DNA from: CAVDHB01 sp963608705
GTDB taxonomy: Bacteria; Bacteroidota; Bacteroidia; Bacteroidales; Bacteroidaceae
Assembly: GCA_963608705.1 (NCBI GenBank)
Contig: CAVDHB010000011.1
Location: 1 to 20,298 of the forward strand
Length of the DNA: 20,298 bases
Direction of reading: 5' to 3'
Below, piece by piece: positions 1 to 9,764 of this stretch. Numbering within the stretch: position 1 is the stretch's first letter; each line of letters opens with the position of its first letter. A program made the position numbers and the translations under genes. Under the pieces are notes generated by a model that worked only from the letters and a program-made list of their open reading frames with translations, searched no databases and had not been told where the DNA came from.

Positions 1-111
1 TTGCGTAATCTTCTTGAGGAAAATTAAAAAGAGAACAAAAGTTTAAATCACTTCAATAGATGCAATCAATCACAGGGTACATTTCTTGGGAGAAATTTCA
101 CGCTCCCTAAG
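1..111. other. Upstream gene tail (possible) and leader of the operon
   Basis: Frame 1 is open from the window edge to a TAA at 25-27 and would read LRNLLEEN. It could be the end of an upstream gene, but eight residues identify nothing. The rest is AT-rich. It contains a small GGGAG/CTCCC inverted repeat (88-92 and 103-107) just before the GTG taken as the start of the first SusC gene. I see no convincing TTTG/TAnnTTTG promoter, so the operon may begin upstream of the window or use a promoter I cannot recognise. Confidence 0.3.
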
Positions 112-3051
112 GTGTGCTGTCTGTCTCTCTTCTTTTTGGAATACAGTGGAGTGCAGCGATGCTTCTCTTTCTCTTTGGCGGAGAGAGATAGCGTACAAAA
201 AGACTCTGCGGTAATAGCCCAGAATAAGAAAGAGGATTTCGGTATGCCTACTTTTGACCGGTGGAAGCAGATGAACGAAGCTCAGAAAATTCGTCATGCC
301 TTAGACGGGGAAGATAAGGTGGACATGCTCAATGTGTACACCTCACCAGATGCCTCCCTTCAGCAAAACTTGAAAGGAGTGACGGCGGGACTTTATGTGC
401 AGGAACCCAGTGGAGAGCCCGGTACGAAACAAAGCATGCTGCTTCGTGGTACTTCTGTACCCTTATATAATAAGGTGGACATTTTCTCCTCACAGCCTGC
501 TGTCTATATTAACGGAGTGCCTGTGATTGATGATCGTGCGTATTCCTATTCTGTCAAAAACAACGATATTAATCCATTGGGGACAGCCACCAACATTTTA
601 AGCGGTTTGCACCTTAATAATATAGAAAGCATTCAAGTGGTTAAAGACCCGTTTGAACTGGCTAAGTTAGGACCTTTGGCGGCAAACGGTGCGATATGGA
701 TTACTACCAAAGACGGATACTGGGGAGGGCCAAACTTTACGGCGGATGCCAGCTTCACCATGAATTTCAATCCGATAAGCACGGTGAAGATGACCAATGG
801 AGCTGATGAACGAGACTTCCGGGCTTCTTTCTATCCCAAAGGAACGAATGTGGACAGCTATCTTCCCACCTATCTGAAAGACCGCACAGACCCTTATTTC
901 TTCGATGCACCGGGGTGGGCAAAAGATTATTATGCCAAGTTTGAGCCGCAGTATAATGTGAACGCTTCCATAGGTGGTGGAAAGGGCAGAGCTAATTATT
1001 ACTTTACCTTTGGTACGACCTCTAATATGGGGATGGCGGACGACACACGGTACAGCAAATATAATATAGATTTTTATTTGAACATGATGCCGGTGAGAGG
1101 TTTGACAGTCTCCACGGTTTTGCAGGCTACCAAGGCGGAACGTAAGCGCAACCGTTCCTTGCGAGACCGCTTTGCGGAGATGGAGTATTTACCCGTGATG
1201 ACTACTCCCGTACCACCTTCGGCAGAGGCTTATCGTATATTTAAGGAAGACGAAAATCTCATGAAAGACAATAACGACAACATGACGGTGAATGGTAGTC
1301 TTTCTTTGGTGTATAAATGGAAGCGTCTGCGGGCGGGAGTGAGCATGAAGTTCGATTACCAGACCAATGTGCGTCACGCTTTTTGGCCGACCACTTTGAT
1401 GGACGGTTTCAACTATGTGACCGACTATTCTGGTTACAACCGTCGTTTCATGGGAGAAGCCTACGTGGGACATGACTTTGTGATTCACAAACAGCACGCT
1501 CTTTCGGTAGATTTGAAGGCTTCGCTCAATGAAGACCGTTATCACTACAACTATACACGAGGCTATGACGGTGATGACGACCAGAAGCAGAGTACAGCGG
1601 GAGGTGGTTATCGCACGATGAGCTACCTTGATGTGGAGACGATTCACTATGTCAACTCATCCTTGAATATAGGATATAAGTGGAAGAATTATATTCGAAC
1701 AGGAGTGGTGCTGCGTTATGATGGTACTTCAGCCATACGTGGTGATCAACGATGGTTGTTTACTCCGGCAGCAAATTTGGAAGTGAATCTGAAGAAGATG
1801 TGGTGGAAACATCAGGCAAAATGGCTTTCTGATTTCGCAATTCATGCCTCATGGGCAAGGGTGGGACGTTTTCTCTCCTCTGACCGATATGGAGCGGGAC
1901 CGCAGTTTACTTCAGATAATATTGGCATCAGCGGTTCATGGATAACAGGCGCTTACGGACAATATCCCACTATTACCCGTCCTTATCAACAAGGCTGGGT
2001 CGGTTTTGGCGTGAAATGGCCGTATGCAGATAAATGGGAAGCGGGATTGAAAACTTCTTTCTTGCGGAAACGCATAGGGCTGGAAGTCATCTATTATCAG
2101 AACACAGATAAAGATCTTTTGGTGAATATGCCCGTAAACCATGAGTTCGGTTATAGCGGGCAATATAAGCAAGGGATGGACATTCGCAACAGTGGAGTGG
2201 AAGTAACCTTGTCCGCTAATCCGGTTCGCCAACGGAAGGATGGATGGAATTGGACCTTGTCCGCTCACTTCGCCTACAACAAAAATGAACTCGTCAAGTT
2301 GCCTGATGGTTTGACCGAGACGGAAAGCGAAGGGCGTTACTTGAAAATAGGTTCCGCTGTAGACCAGTTCTATTTGTTGCAGAATAAAGGCATTTACACC
2401 TCTGATGAGGAAGTGCCTGTGAAAAATGGGCAGAAGATGACCGTGCAAGGAAAAGAACTGAAAGCGGGCGATCCGAAATGGGTAGACCAGAACGGAGATA
2501 ACAAGATTGACAATCAGGATAAAGTGATGACAGGACATTCTTTGCCTAAGTTCACAGGCGGATTCTCCACTACATTGAAATACAAAGGCTTTGATTTGAG
2601 TGCGTCCCTGTTTTTTGCGCTGGGGCAAAAGGTCATGAACTTCCGGGCTTATCAGCAGTATGATTTCACTACTTTGGACGGAACGGCGAGCTTGGATGCG
2701 GTGAAAGAGATTTTCTTTTGGCAAAACGGTAATATCCCGATGGATTATCCTCATTACAATGCGTTGAGCGAAGTGCATCCTTACCGGGTGGATCAAGACC
2801 TTTACTTAGAAGGAGCTTCTTACGTGAAATTGCGTAATGTGCGCTTAGGTTATACATTCACACCTAAGAAGTGTAAGGGAAAGAAAAAAGGCCTGCATGA
2901 TTTGTATGTCTATGTGGCGGGTAATAATCTCCTCACATTCTCCAACTTTAGTGGTGATGACCCAGAATTGGTGGACTTTGACGGCTATTACCGCGGATAT
3001 GGTATAGCTATTCCTCGTAGTGTGACTGTCGGAGTACGTTGTTCATTCTAA
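112..3051 (+). CDS. SusC/RagA-family TonB-dependent outer membrane transporter, short N-terminus
   Basis: This is a TonB-dependent beta-barrel predicted to import ligand captured by the SusD encoded next to it. The plug domain spans roughly residues 72-205, including SLQQNLKGVTAGLYV and IESIQVVKDPFELAKLG. The rest is barrel, with EF-hand-like D-x-D-x-D turns (DQNGDNKIDNQDKVMTG) before the last strands, and the chain ends in Phe, as outer membrane barrels do. Unlike the second SusC here, it lacks the N-terminal carboxypeptidase-regulatory-like domain and the VVVGY-type motif. The start is uncertain. GTG at 112 gives a poor signal peptide (CCLSLFFL core, few positive charges). ATG at 244 has an AGAGGA upstream but would give no signal peptide. 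At 979 aa it is at the short end for the family. The SusD gene begins 10 bp downstream. Family assignment is secure; the N-terminus is not. Confidence 0.9.
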   Translation: MCCLSLFFLEYSGVQRCFSFSLAERDSVQKDSAVIAQNKKEDFGMPTFDRWKQMNEAQKIRHALDGEDKVDMLNVYTSPDASLQQNLKGVTAGLYVQEPSGEPGTKQSMLLRGTSVPLYNKVDIFSSQPAVYINGVPVIDDRAYSYSVKNNDINPLGTATNILSGLHLNNIESIQVVKDPFELAKLGPLAANGAIWITTKDGYWGGPNFTADASFTMNFNPISTVKMTNGADERDFRASFYPKGTNVDSYLPTYLKDRTDPYFFDAPGWAKDYYAKFEPQYNVNASIGGGKGRANYYFTFGTTSNMGMADDTRYSKYNIDFYLNMMPVRGLTVSTVLQATKAERKRNRSLRDRFAEMEYLPVMTTPVPPSAEAYRIFKEDENLMKDNNDNMTVNGSLSLVYKWKRLRAGVSMKFDYQTNVRHAFWPTTLMDGFNYVTDYSGYNRRFMGEAYVGHDFVIHKQHALSVDLKASLNEDRYHYNYTRGYDGDDDQKQSTAGGGYRTMSYLDVETIHYVNSSLNIGYKWKNYIRTGVVLRYDGTSAIRGDQRWLFTPAANLEVNLKKMWWKHQAKWLSDFAIHASWARVGRFLSSDRYGAGPQFTSDNIGISGSWITGAYGQYPTITRPYQQGWVGFGVKWPYADKWEAGLKTSFLRKRIGLEVIYYQNTDKDLLVNMPVNHEFGYSGQYKQGMDIRNSGVEVTLSANPVRQRKDGWNWTLSAHFAYNKNELVKLPDGLTETESEGRYLKIGSAVDQFYLLQNKGIYTSDEEVPVKNGQKMTVQGKELKAGDPKWVDQNGDNKIDNQDKVMTGHSLPKFTGGFSTTLKYKGFDLSASLFFALGQKVMNFRAYQQYDFTTLDGTASLDAVKEIFFWQNGNIPMDYPHYNALSEVHPYRVDQDLYLEGASYVKLRNVRLGYTFTPKKCKGKKKGLHDLYVYVAGNNLLTFSNFSGDDPELVDFDGYYRGYGIAIPRSVTVGVRCSF

Positions 3052-3061
3052 TAAAAGCAAG

Positions 3062-4639
3062 ATGATGAAAAAGATAAATTCTCATAAAGTCAAATACGTG
3101 GCCGCAGGCTTGTGTCTCCTTTCTGTGATGGGAGTCACCACCTCTTGTAGTGATTTCTTTGACGTGGAGTCCCGCCACGTGCTGCCTGATAATGAGCATT
3201 GGCAGACTTTGGAAGATGCCCGTGGTGCCATGATGGGGGTGTATGGATTGATGCGGGCGGCAATGGCCGACAACAATACCTTTTTTACCTGTGGCGAATT
3301 GCGTGCGGGAGATTTCACTGCTTACAACCGTCCAGACTTGGATGCGGTAATTCATAATCAACTGAATCTCAATATTCCGCTTGTGAATGAGGTGGCGGAT
3401 TGGAGTCGTTTCTACCGGGTGATTAATGCGGCTGCCATCTTGATAGACAATGTGGACAAGGCGCAAGTGGCAGATCCTTCCTATTCCGAGCAGACGGCGA
3501 AATGGGACAAAGCACAGGCACGTGCCTTGAGAGCGTTGGCATACTTTGAGTTAGCCCGTATCTGGGGAGATGTGCCTTTGATTACCGAGGCGTATGACAA
3601 CGGTAGTTTTCCAAAAGTGAAGCGCACACCTGTCGCACAAGTGCTTCAATACGCTAAGAATGAGTTGATAGCCGCAGCGAAAGATTTACCCTTCTTGTTC
3701 GGTACAGATACGAATTTGTATTATCGCCAAAAGTCGGATGTATGGAGGGGGATGTTATTCAGCAAACTTTCGGCCTACGCTGTCTTGGCACAACTTTCCG
3801 CTTGGATGGGAAATTATGCGGATGCGGATAGCTACGCTCAGTATGTGACGGACAATGTGTCACAAGTCGGTGTAAAAGAAGATATCCTTGCCGTGTCAAG
3901 TATTACCTCATCGAATAATGGGTTGTTCAACGGCAGTTCGACCACCTACGGTCCACAAAGAATCGCGGCGTTGGTCACAGAGTATTCCGATGGAAACATG
4001 GAATATACGCCAACCGGCCATTTGGAGCAATGGACACTGAGTGAACCCTACGTGAATCGCCCTATGGCAGACTTGTATGTGTCTCGTGATTCTTTACTGA
4101 ACATTTATCCCGATGTGAAAGACTTGCGTATGGGAGTGGACACGGCCACTATGAAATACGCTGACGGCTATTTCAACATGAATCGTGCGGTTCCTGTATT
4201 CTCCAAGGTAAACGTGATGCAGGACGGATCGCCGAAAGACGAAGATTTTGCGGTGTTCTCCTCTGCCATCATCCTTTCAAGACCGGAGGATATGTACTTG
4301 CTGAGAGCGGAGGCGTTGACGATGTTGAACCGTACTACGGACGCTATCGGTATTCTTAACAAGGTACGTGTGGCGAGAGGTCTGGATCAGGTCAGTTATC
4401 AGCGTAACTTTGGTAATAATCCGGACAAACTGTTGGATGCTGTGTTTGCGGAACGTCGCAGGGAGCTGATAGGTGAAGGACAACGTTGGTATGACCTTAT
4501 CCGCCGCCAAAAAATCAGAAAAGACAATCCGGCCTTGCTGCGTTTGATTGAAGAGGGTGGTATTTACTGGCCTGTGTCGGAGGAAGTAATTCGGCAGAAT
4601 CCCTCCATTGAACAAAATCCCTATTGGAAGAATCATTAA
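3062..4639 (+). CDS. SusD/RagB-family nutrient-binding outer membrane lipoprotein
   Basis: This is the surface lipoprotein partner of the preceding SusC, expected to sit as a lid on the barrel and bind substrate. The signal peptide ends in the lipobox VTTSC with Cys29 and is followed by SDFFD, an acidic stretch compatible with Bacteroidetes surface export. The SusD hallmark helix ALAYFELARIWGDVPL is at residues 158-173. The C-terminal RagB/SusD signature ERRRELIGEGQRWYDLIR is at 464-481, and the chain ends in the usual NPYW motif. Length (525 aa) is normal for the family. A second Met directly follows the first (3065), so the start could be one codon later. Substrate cannot be read from the sequence. 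Confidence 0.95.
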   Translation: MMKKINSHKVKYVAAGLCLLSVMGVTTSCSDFFDVESRHVLPDNEHWQTLEDARGAMMGVYGLMRAAMADNNTFFTCGELRAGDFTAYNRPDLDAVIHNQLNLNIPLVNEVADWSRFYRVINAAAILIDNVDKAQVADPSYSEQTAKWDKAQARALRALAYFELARIWGDVPLITEAYDNGSFPKVKRTPVAQVLQYAKNELIAAAKDLPFLFGTDTNLYYRQKSDVWRGMLFSKLSAYAVLAQLSAWMGNYADADSYAQYVTDNVSQVGVKEDILAVSSITSSNNGLFNGSSTTYGPQRIAALVTEYSDGNMEYTPTGHLEQWTLSEPYVNRPMADLYVSRDSLLNIYPDVKDLRMGVDTATMKYADGYFNMNRAVPVFSKVNVMQDGSPKDEDFAVFSSAIILSRPEDMYLLRAEALTMLNRTTDAIGILNKVRVARGLDQVSYQRNFGNNPDKLLDAVFAERRRELIGEGQRWYDLIRRQKIRKDNPALLRLIEEGGIYWPVSEEVIRQNPSIEQNPYWKNH

Positions 4640-4650
4640 AGCCATTGTAT

Positions 4651-5520
4651 ATGAAACATAATTACATTGCGGGAATCATAGGATTGCTCCTGATTGTGGG
4701 AGGATTCTTTTCCTGCACAGACTTTGAAGAAGGAGCGGGAAGTTCGCAGTTACAAGAATCGGAGCATTTCGACGGGACTGTGTACGACTTTCTCTCCGAT
4801 AAGAATGCACACCCGGGCTATGCGTATGACTCCTTATTATATATAACCCGTACCTTGACAGGACTTCGGGATTCATTGACCCGTACTGCGGAGAAGCCTG
4901 TAACTTTGTTTGCGATGGAGGATGGAAGTTTCGGAAGTGCCTTGAATCTCTTGAACCGTTTCCGCCAGACCTACGAGTTGGGGCATAATCTTTATTTGAA
5001 GGATTTGTTGGGAGACCCGATTATCGTGACCGATACGACTGTGACGCATACCATTACTACTAAGGTGGTAGATGGAGAAAATGTACGGGAGGAAAAATTG
5101 GATACAACTACCTCTACACGGTCTTTTGACTATCGTGCTAAATTGGACTCTTTAGTGTACCACTACGCATTTTCAGGTAATGTCACCTCCCAGAAAGTAA
5201 TGGAGGAGGAAGGTGCGTCGGAGTTCTTTAGCATGAAGGTGGGACACACCATGCGAGTGGAAGCAGAAAGAGTGTCCGCCAGCGGTGCCATGGAGTTGGG
5301 ACCACGTTTCATGAACCTGGTGGAGACAAACGGCACAAAGCAGAACACCAAATGGATAAAGGCGCAAGTGAACACATTTGACATCAAAGCCGAGAACGGC
5401 TATGTGCAACAGTTAGCGCCTAACCATGAGTTCGGATTTGGAGAAATATTGGAACTGTTTAAAAATTACGGAAATGAGAAGCCAAAGATTTACCATAAGT
5501 ATGTGTATCCGGAGGAGTAA
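4651..5520 (+). CDS. FAS1 (fasciclin)-like surface lipoprotein
   Basis: A predicted lipoprotein of 289 aa with signal peptide ending GFFSC (Cys22) and an acidic DFEE after it. Residues about 40-268 resemble a divergent fasciclin (FAS1) domain: GTVYDFL near the start, VTLFAMEDGSF at 84-94 in the place of the usual FAPTD motif, and NGYVQQLAPNHEFGF at 249-263 in the place of the terminal N-G-hydrophobic-H motif. A Thr-rich insertion lies at about 128-155. FAS1 domains mediate adhesion or ligand binding; no enzymatic role is suggested. The ATG at 4651 is chosen because it gives a complete signal peptide, while a TTG at 4624 would overlap susD for no gain. The gene starts 11 bp after susD and overlaps the next gene by 20 bp. 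It is paralogous to the gene at 11336 but much more diverged. Confidence 0.72.
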   Translation: MKHNYIAGIIGLLLIVGGFFSCTDFEEGAGSSQLQESEHFDGTVYDFLSDKNAHPGYAYDSLLYITRTLTGLRDSLTRTAEKPVTLFAMEDGSFGSALNLLNRFRQTYELGHNLYLKDLLGDPIIVTDTTVTHTITTKVVDGENVREEKLDTTTSTRSFDYRAKLDSLVYHYAFSGNVTSQKVMEEEGASEFFSMKVGHTMRVEAERVSASGAMELGPRFMNLVETNGTKQNTKWIKAQVNTFDIKAENGYVQQLAPNHEFGFGEILELFKNYGNEKPKIYHKYVYPEE

Positions 5521-6535
5521 GGTGGGACTTCCTGTGATGATGGCGTTGTTATGTTCTTCCTGCCTCAGTAAATACTTGCCGGAGGATTTGGATGCGTATG
5601 ACAAGGACGCCGCTTTCACTACCACTACGTATTCACCGACCTTGGGACGTAATAATTTGATATCAAATAATTTCAATTTAGGAAACTCGACGAATCCGCT
5701 GACATTCACCTTGCTGGATGTGCGTCATGCGGACGGCACGCCTGCACCTGAACTGACAGAAAACTTCAAAGTAAGAGTGTGGAAAACGCCTTATTTAGGC
5801 ACAGAAAAAACGCTGAAAGAAATCGAGGATAAGCGGACTTACGAGAACCGCCCCCTTTTCCAAGTCCGTAAGCATTCTGGCGAGATTGTGCTGTGGGCTA
5901 ACGCCCGTTCTTCATTCGTGCGTTGCAGCCCGGACGAGGGGTATCTCTTTGATGTGAGAGCGGAAAACTCAGGCGGTTGGAACGAGTACAAGGACTTGCA
6001 ATTGAAACCTATCCGAGAGCAGGATTACGAACCGAACAACATGAACACGGAAACGGGTGCGACCACGCAGGATTACGTAAACCCTGATAACGTGACGAAT
6101 ATGTTCAAGGATGGACTCTCCTTTTATGCGGGAAGAATGCAAACGACGGATGTGAAAGTCTTCATGCGGGAGAATAAGGACGATACCTCGAAAGAGCCTT
6201 CCCTTACTTTCCGTTTTATGACGAAAGACCTCAAACCCATAGATCCGGCCAATTTCAACACTACGGATTGGGATAAGTTGGTACACGGATTCGACCGGGA
6301 GATGACAAAGGAGTATGTGAAATATAAGGTGGCCTATCCTGTTCCTTTGCGAGAATTGCCTACGGAATACACCAACAAAGAGGGAAACCGCGCTCATGTG
6401 CGTTTTCAGTATGACCGCCTCATGTTTGGTACCCGCAGGGTGCGAGCTATGTTGGACTACACCTTTGCCATTTACAAAGAGGGTCATTGGGAAGTAATCT
6501 TTGTATTTGACGGAGGAACTCCTGCTTTTAAGTAA
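5501..6535 (+). CDS. DUF5007-like lipoprotein
   Basis: Predicted 344-aa lipoprotein. The start at 5501 gives a compact signal peptide with basic N-terminus (MCIRRSK), hydrophobic core and lipobox LCSSC (Cys21). An ATG at 5474 in the same frame is an alternative. The gene overlaps the end of the FAS1-like gene, suggesting translational coupling. The N-terminal half has motifs I associate from memory with Pfam family DUF5007 of SusCD-linked Bacteroides lipoproteins: YSPTLGR (44-50), DGTPAPELT (78-86), HSGEIVLW (125-132) and GYLFDVRAENSGG (147-159). The all-beta appearance suggests one or two beta-sandwich domains. Function is unknown; the position suggests an accessory surface-binding protein for module A. 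The family name should be confirmed by an HMM search. Confidence 0.75.
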   Translation: MCIRRSKVGLPVMMALLCSSCLSKYLPEDLDAYDKDAAFTTTTYSPTLGRNNLISNNFNLGNSTNPLTFTLLDVRHADGTPAPELTENFKVRVWKTPYLGTEKTLKEIEDKRTYENRPLFQVRKHSGEIVLWANARSSFVRCSPDEGYLFDVRAENSGGWNEYKDLQLKPIREQDYEPNNMNTETGATTQDYVNPDNVTNMFKDGLSFYAGRMQTTDVKVFMRENKDDTSKEPSLTFRFMTKDLKPIDPANFNTTDWDKLVHGFDREMTKEYVKYKVAYPVPLRELPTEYTNKEGNRAHVRFQYDRLMFGTRRVRAMLDYTFAIYKEGHWEVIFVFDGGTPAFK

Positions 6536-6563
6536 CGGACGTTTAATCAGAGATATAACATAT

Positions 6564-9500
6564 ATGAAACATATAGTAGCGTTAATCTGTCTTTTGTCAC
6601 TTTTCGCTTTCAAGGCGGTGGCGCAGACCCTTACGGTGTCGGGGCATGTGTATGAGAAAGCGGAGAACGGGGACAATATACCTTTACCGGGTGTGGGGGT
6701 GACAGTAAATAAAAAGACGGTGGCCATGACAGGATTGGACGGTAAATTTACCGTGAAAGTGCCTACAGGGACTACCTTGACTTTCTCTTACACGGGATAT
6801 AAATCAGTGAAAGACAAGATTACCAAAGAAGAGAACGACTTGAGAATCTTCATGGAGGAATCCGTGAATGAATTGAAAGAGACGGTGGTGGTTGGATACC
6901 AGAAACAGCGTATGGCTGATGTCACCTCTTCTCTGACAGTGGTGAACACCAAAGACTTGCCTCCTGTGCCGGCCTCCAATGTGATGGAGATGTTGCAGGG
7001 ACGTGTGGCAGGTCTGAATATTCAGATGAATTCAGGTCAGCCGGGTGCGGCTGGTAGTTTTAATATCCGTGGTGTGTCCGATGTGTCAGTCAAGCAGTCG
7101 GGAGACCAGTGGGTCATGGGTTCTTCCGCTCCTTTGTTTGTGATTGATGGTATTCCACAGGAGGATGTGGGTGATTTCGATGCGAACGGATTGTTGTCTG
7201 GTTCAGGAGTCAGCCCTATTTCCAACCTTCCGTATGAGGATATTGAGAGTATCACAGTCTTGAAGGATGCGGCGGCCACGGCGCAATATGGTTCGCAAGG
7301 TGCTTACGGTGTGATTTTGATTACGACCAAGAAAGGACGTTCTTCCAAACCGCAGATTGATTTCTCTATGGATATGAAAGTGAATTTCCCGCCTCGTCTG
7401 CGTGACGTGATTGTGGGTAGGGCGGAACGTATGCAGCGTATCCAGCAGATTTTACAGAACGATACCTCCGTTTGGCATGGTTACTGGGATGTGCAGGATA
7501 ACCCGGCCTTGAGTGACAGTTTGAATCCCTACTACAACAACCATACGGACTGGCAGGGCAATTTCTATCGTCGCACGGTGAACCAGACGTATAACTTGGC
7601 TGTGTCAGGAGGTAGCACGTTGTTCAACTACAAGGTGAACGGAAACTACTATACGGAGAATGGTATCATCAAGAACACCAGCTTCGACCGTTACGGTTTA
7701 CGTGCCAACATGGGCTATGCGCCGAATGACAAATTCAATATGTCGGTCTATGTGAACGCCACCTTGGGAGTTACAGGTAACGGTTCAGGTAATGAATTGT
7801 CGCAGACGGGTGTGGCCAGTGGATCGAGTGCTTCGTCTCTTTTGCCGCCACCTTCTATTTATTCCGCCTCGAATGCCGCATTGGGAGCGTTGATGATAGA
7901 CCAGAGTAAGACAGATGTCACCTACGATGCCAGTATGAACATCAGTTATCTTCTTCCTTTCAATATTAGGTGGAACACGACGGTGGGGTATAAATATACC
8001 AACTCGGAGTACGAACGTTTCACTCCTTCCATCTTGAACAACAATCTTTCGCAGTTGCAAGGAAACAGTACGAACAGCACCCGTCTGTATGGACGTACCT
8101 CGTTGAGTTATAAAACCTCTTTCTGGCTCTTTCGTTTCGGTTTAACGGTAATGGCGGAGATAGCAAAGAATAATACCACAGGTAACTCTATCACTCAGAA
8201 AGGATTGGCGAATGACCATTTGTGGGGACCTATCGGGGTAAATGCCTCCTCAGGCTCCGCCAAGACTTCGACGGATAATAATACGGTGTCTTTTAGTTTT
8301 TCTCCGTCCTTCGGTATAAAGAATCCTTTGGGAGGAATGGACAAATATATCATCACGCCGTCTCTTCGTCCGGAGTTGAACTCCGCTTACGGAAGAGGTG
8401 CGAAAATGGTGATTAACCCAGGTTTGGGTTTACGTTGGAACTATTCAGAAGAAGGCTTCTTCAAGAAATTAGGATGGGATTGGTTTGACAATGGTAATAT
8501 CCGTGCCACTTGGGGACGGGTGGTGAAATACAAGGCCAACAAATATGACGTGTGGGGAACGTATCTCTTAGGAGAGGACACCTATAATGGAGCTACCGTG
8601 ATTCCGATTGACTTCGATGATATGCCGAACAACAACTTGGATCCGGTCACTACCACTCAGTGGAATCTGGGAACAGACTTCAGTATGTTCAACGGTCGTT
8701 TCTACTTTGGTGCCGAAGCATACTATAAACAGGTGGACAATCAGATTTCTTCTGTAGATTTGGCTGACCATAACGGTTTTAGTTCTTACCCCACCACTGA
8801 TGTGTCATTAGTGAACTATGGGTTGGAATTAAGCACTATGATTCGTCCGTTGCCGGCTAAGAGTGACTGGGACTTGACCTTGAATTTCAACGTGACTTTG
8901 AACCGTGACGTGATGACGAAACTTCCGAACGAGGCACGTCAGATTATCAATTCAAACGCACAAGTGGTGAATAAATTGGGTTCTAACACCATGTCAAACT
9001 ACTTGTATATATATAAAGGAGTGTATGCCACCGATGCGGATGTGCCAGTAGACCCCAATACGGGACGCAAATTGCGTGTGGGAGGAAAGAATGTCAGTGC
9101 CGATGATCCGAATAACTATTTCAAGGCGGGTGACCCCATTTGGGCGGACTTGAATGGTGACTATGTGATTGACGAGAAAGACAAGGCCATTGTGGGTAAC
9201 TCTCAGCCCAAAGTGTACGGAGGTCTTTCCTTCTCCCTGCGTTGGAAAAAGCTGACCTTGTTTTGCAATACTTCTTTCACTTTGAAAAGAGATATTGTGA
9301 ATGCGGCCTTGGCCAATAAGTTCAAGACTTATTTGGATCCGACCATGAATGATGGAAAGTCTATGGCGAATAATGCGGCCTTGTTGCCGATTGACGCTTA
9401 TAATTTCTGGACTCCTTCGAATATTCATGCGGACTATCCGAATCCGATGGACTACTATCATGTAAAAGCCATTGATTCCTATCGTGCGGATCAGACCCTG

Positions 9501-9743
9501 TTCATGGAGGACGGTTCTTACTTCAAGATCTCAGCGATTACGGTGAAATATGATTTCCCGAATAAATGGTTGAAATGGTTAGGAATACGTTCCGCCAGCA
9601 TCCGTTCGACCATATCCAATTTGGCGACGTTCTCCAAATATTCGGGAATTAATCCTGAGAATGTGTCGAGTATCGGATGGGACAATTCCAATGGTTATCC
9701 CAGTGCGCGTACGTTCTCTTTGGGATTGAGCATTGGTTTATAA
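6564..9743 (+). CDS. SusC/RagA-family TonB-dependent outer membrane transporter, full length
   Basis: Standard 1059-aa SusC. A type I signal peptide ends KAVA-Q (cleavage about 20/21). A carboxypeptidase-regulatory-like domain spans about 24-103, ending in RIFMEE. The conserved ETVVVGYQKQ segment (106-115) is followed by the plug, with VMEMLQGRVAGLNI, a FNIRGV repeat and IESITVLKDAAATAQYGSQGA. The 22-strand barrel follows and carries the acidic loop AGDPIWADLNGDYVIDEKDK near the end. The ATG at 6564 is chosen because it starts the signal peptide; an in-frame ATG at 6501 would add 21 residues inside the previous gene. The gap from the DUF5007-like gene is 28 bp, the longest inside the operon, with no recognisable promoter in it. 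It pairs with the SusD at 9765. Confidence 0.96.
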   Translation: MKHIVALICLLSLFAFKAVAQTLTVSGHVYEKAENGDNIPLPGVGVTVNKKTVAMTGLDGKFTVKVPTGTTLTFSYTGYKSVKDKITKEENDLRIFMEESVNELKETVVVGYQKQRMADVTSSLTVVNTKDLPPVPASNVMEMLQGRVAGLNIQMNSGQPGAAGSFNIRGVSDVSVKQSGDQWVMGSSAPLFVIDGIPQEDVGDFDANGLLSGSGVSPISNLPYEDIESITVLKDAAATAQYGSQGAYGVILITTKKGRSSKPQIDFSMDMKVNFPPRLRDVIVGRAERMQRIQQILQNDTSVWHGYWDVQDNPALSDSLNPYYNNHTDWQGNFYRRTVNQTYNLAVSGGSTLFNYKVNGNYYTENGIIKNTSFDRYGLRANMGYAPNDKFNMSVYVNATLGVTGNGSGNELSQTGVASGSSASSLLPPPSIYSASNAALGALMIDQSKTDVTYDASMNISYLLPFNIRWNTTVGYKYTNSEYERFTPSILNNNLSQLQGNSTNSTRLYGRTSLSYKTSFWLFRFGLTVMAEIAKNNTTGNSITQKGLANDHLWGPIGVNASSGSAKTSTDNNTVSFSFSPSFGIKNPLGGMDKYIITPSLRPELNSAYGRGAKMVINPGLGLRWNYSEEGFFKKLGWDWFDNGNIRATWGRVVKYKANKYDVWGTYLLGEDTYNGATVIPIDFDDMPNNNLDPVTTTQWNLGTDFSMFNGRFYFGAEAYYKQVDNQISSVDLADHNGFSSYPTTDVSLVNYGLELSTMIRPLPAKSDWDLTLNFNVTLNRDVMTKLPNEARQIINSNAQVVNKLGSNTMSNYLYIYKGVYATDADVPVDPNTGRKLRVGGKNVSADDPNNYFKAGDPIWADLNGDYVIDEKDKAIVGNSQPKVYGGLSFSLRWKKLTLFCNTSFTLKRDIVNAALANKFKTYLDPTMNDGKSMANNAALLPIDAYNFWTPSNIHADYPNPMDYYHVKAIDSYRADQTLFMEDGSYFKISAITVKYDFPNKWLKWLGIRSASIRSTISNLATFSKYSGINPENVSSIGWDNSNGYPSARTFSLGLSIGL

Positions 9744-9764
9744 TATGGTAAAATAGAGTAGCTT

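Noticed and set aside
78..85. TACATTTC as a -7 box for the operon
   Set aside because: It misses the final G of TAnnTTTG and has no TTTG 19-21 nt upstream, so I do not call it a promoter.
1936..2796. Long minus-strand open frame (286 codons) opposite the first SusC gene
   Set aside because: It is fully opposite a well-supported gene, its product is rich in His/Ile/Arg as expected from an antisense shadow, and it has no family motif or upstream signal. The same holds for the frames at 5969-6727 and 17079-17819.
112..3051. Calling the first SusC a pseudogene
   Set aside because: The plug and barrel are intact to the terminal Phe with no stop or frameshift; only the extreme N-terminus is in doubt.
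6501..6563. N-terminal extension of the second SusC from the ATG at 6501
   Set aside because: It overlaps the preceding gene and would bury the clear signal peptide that begins at 6564.
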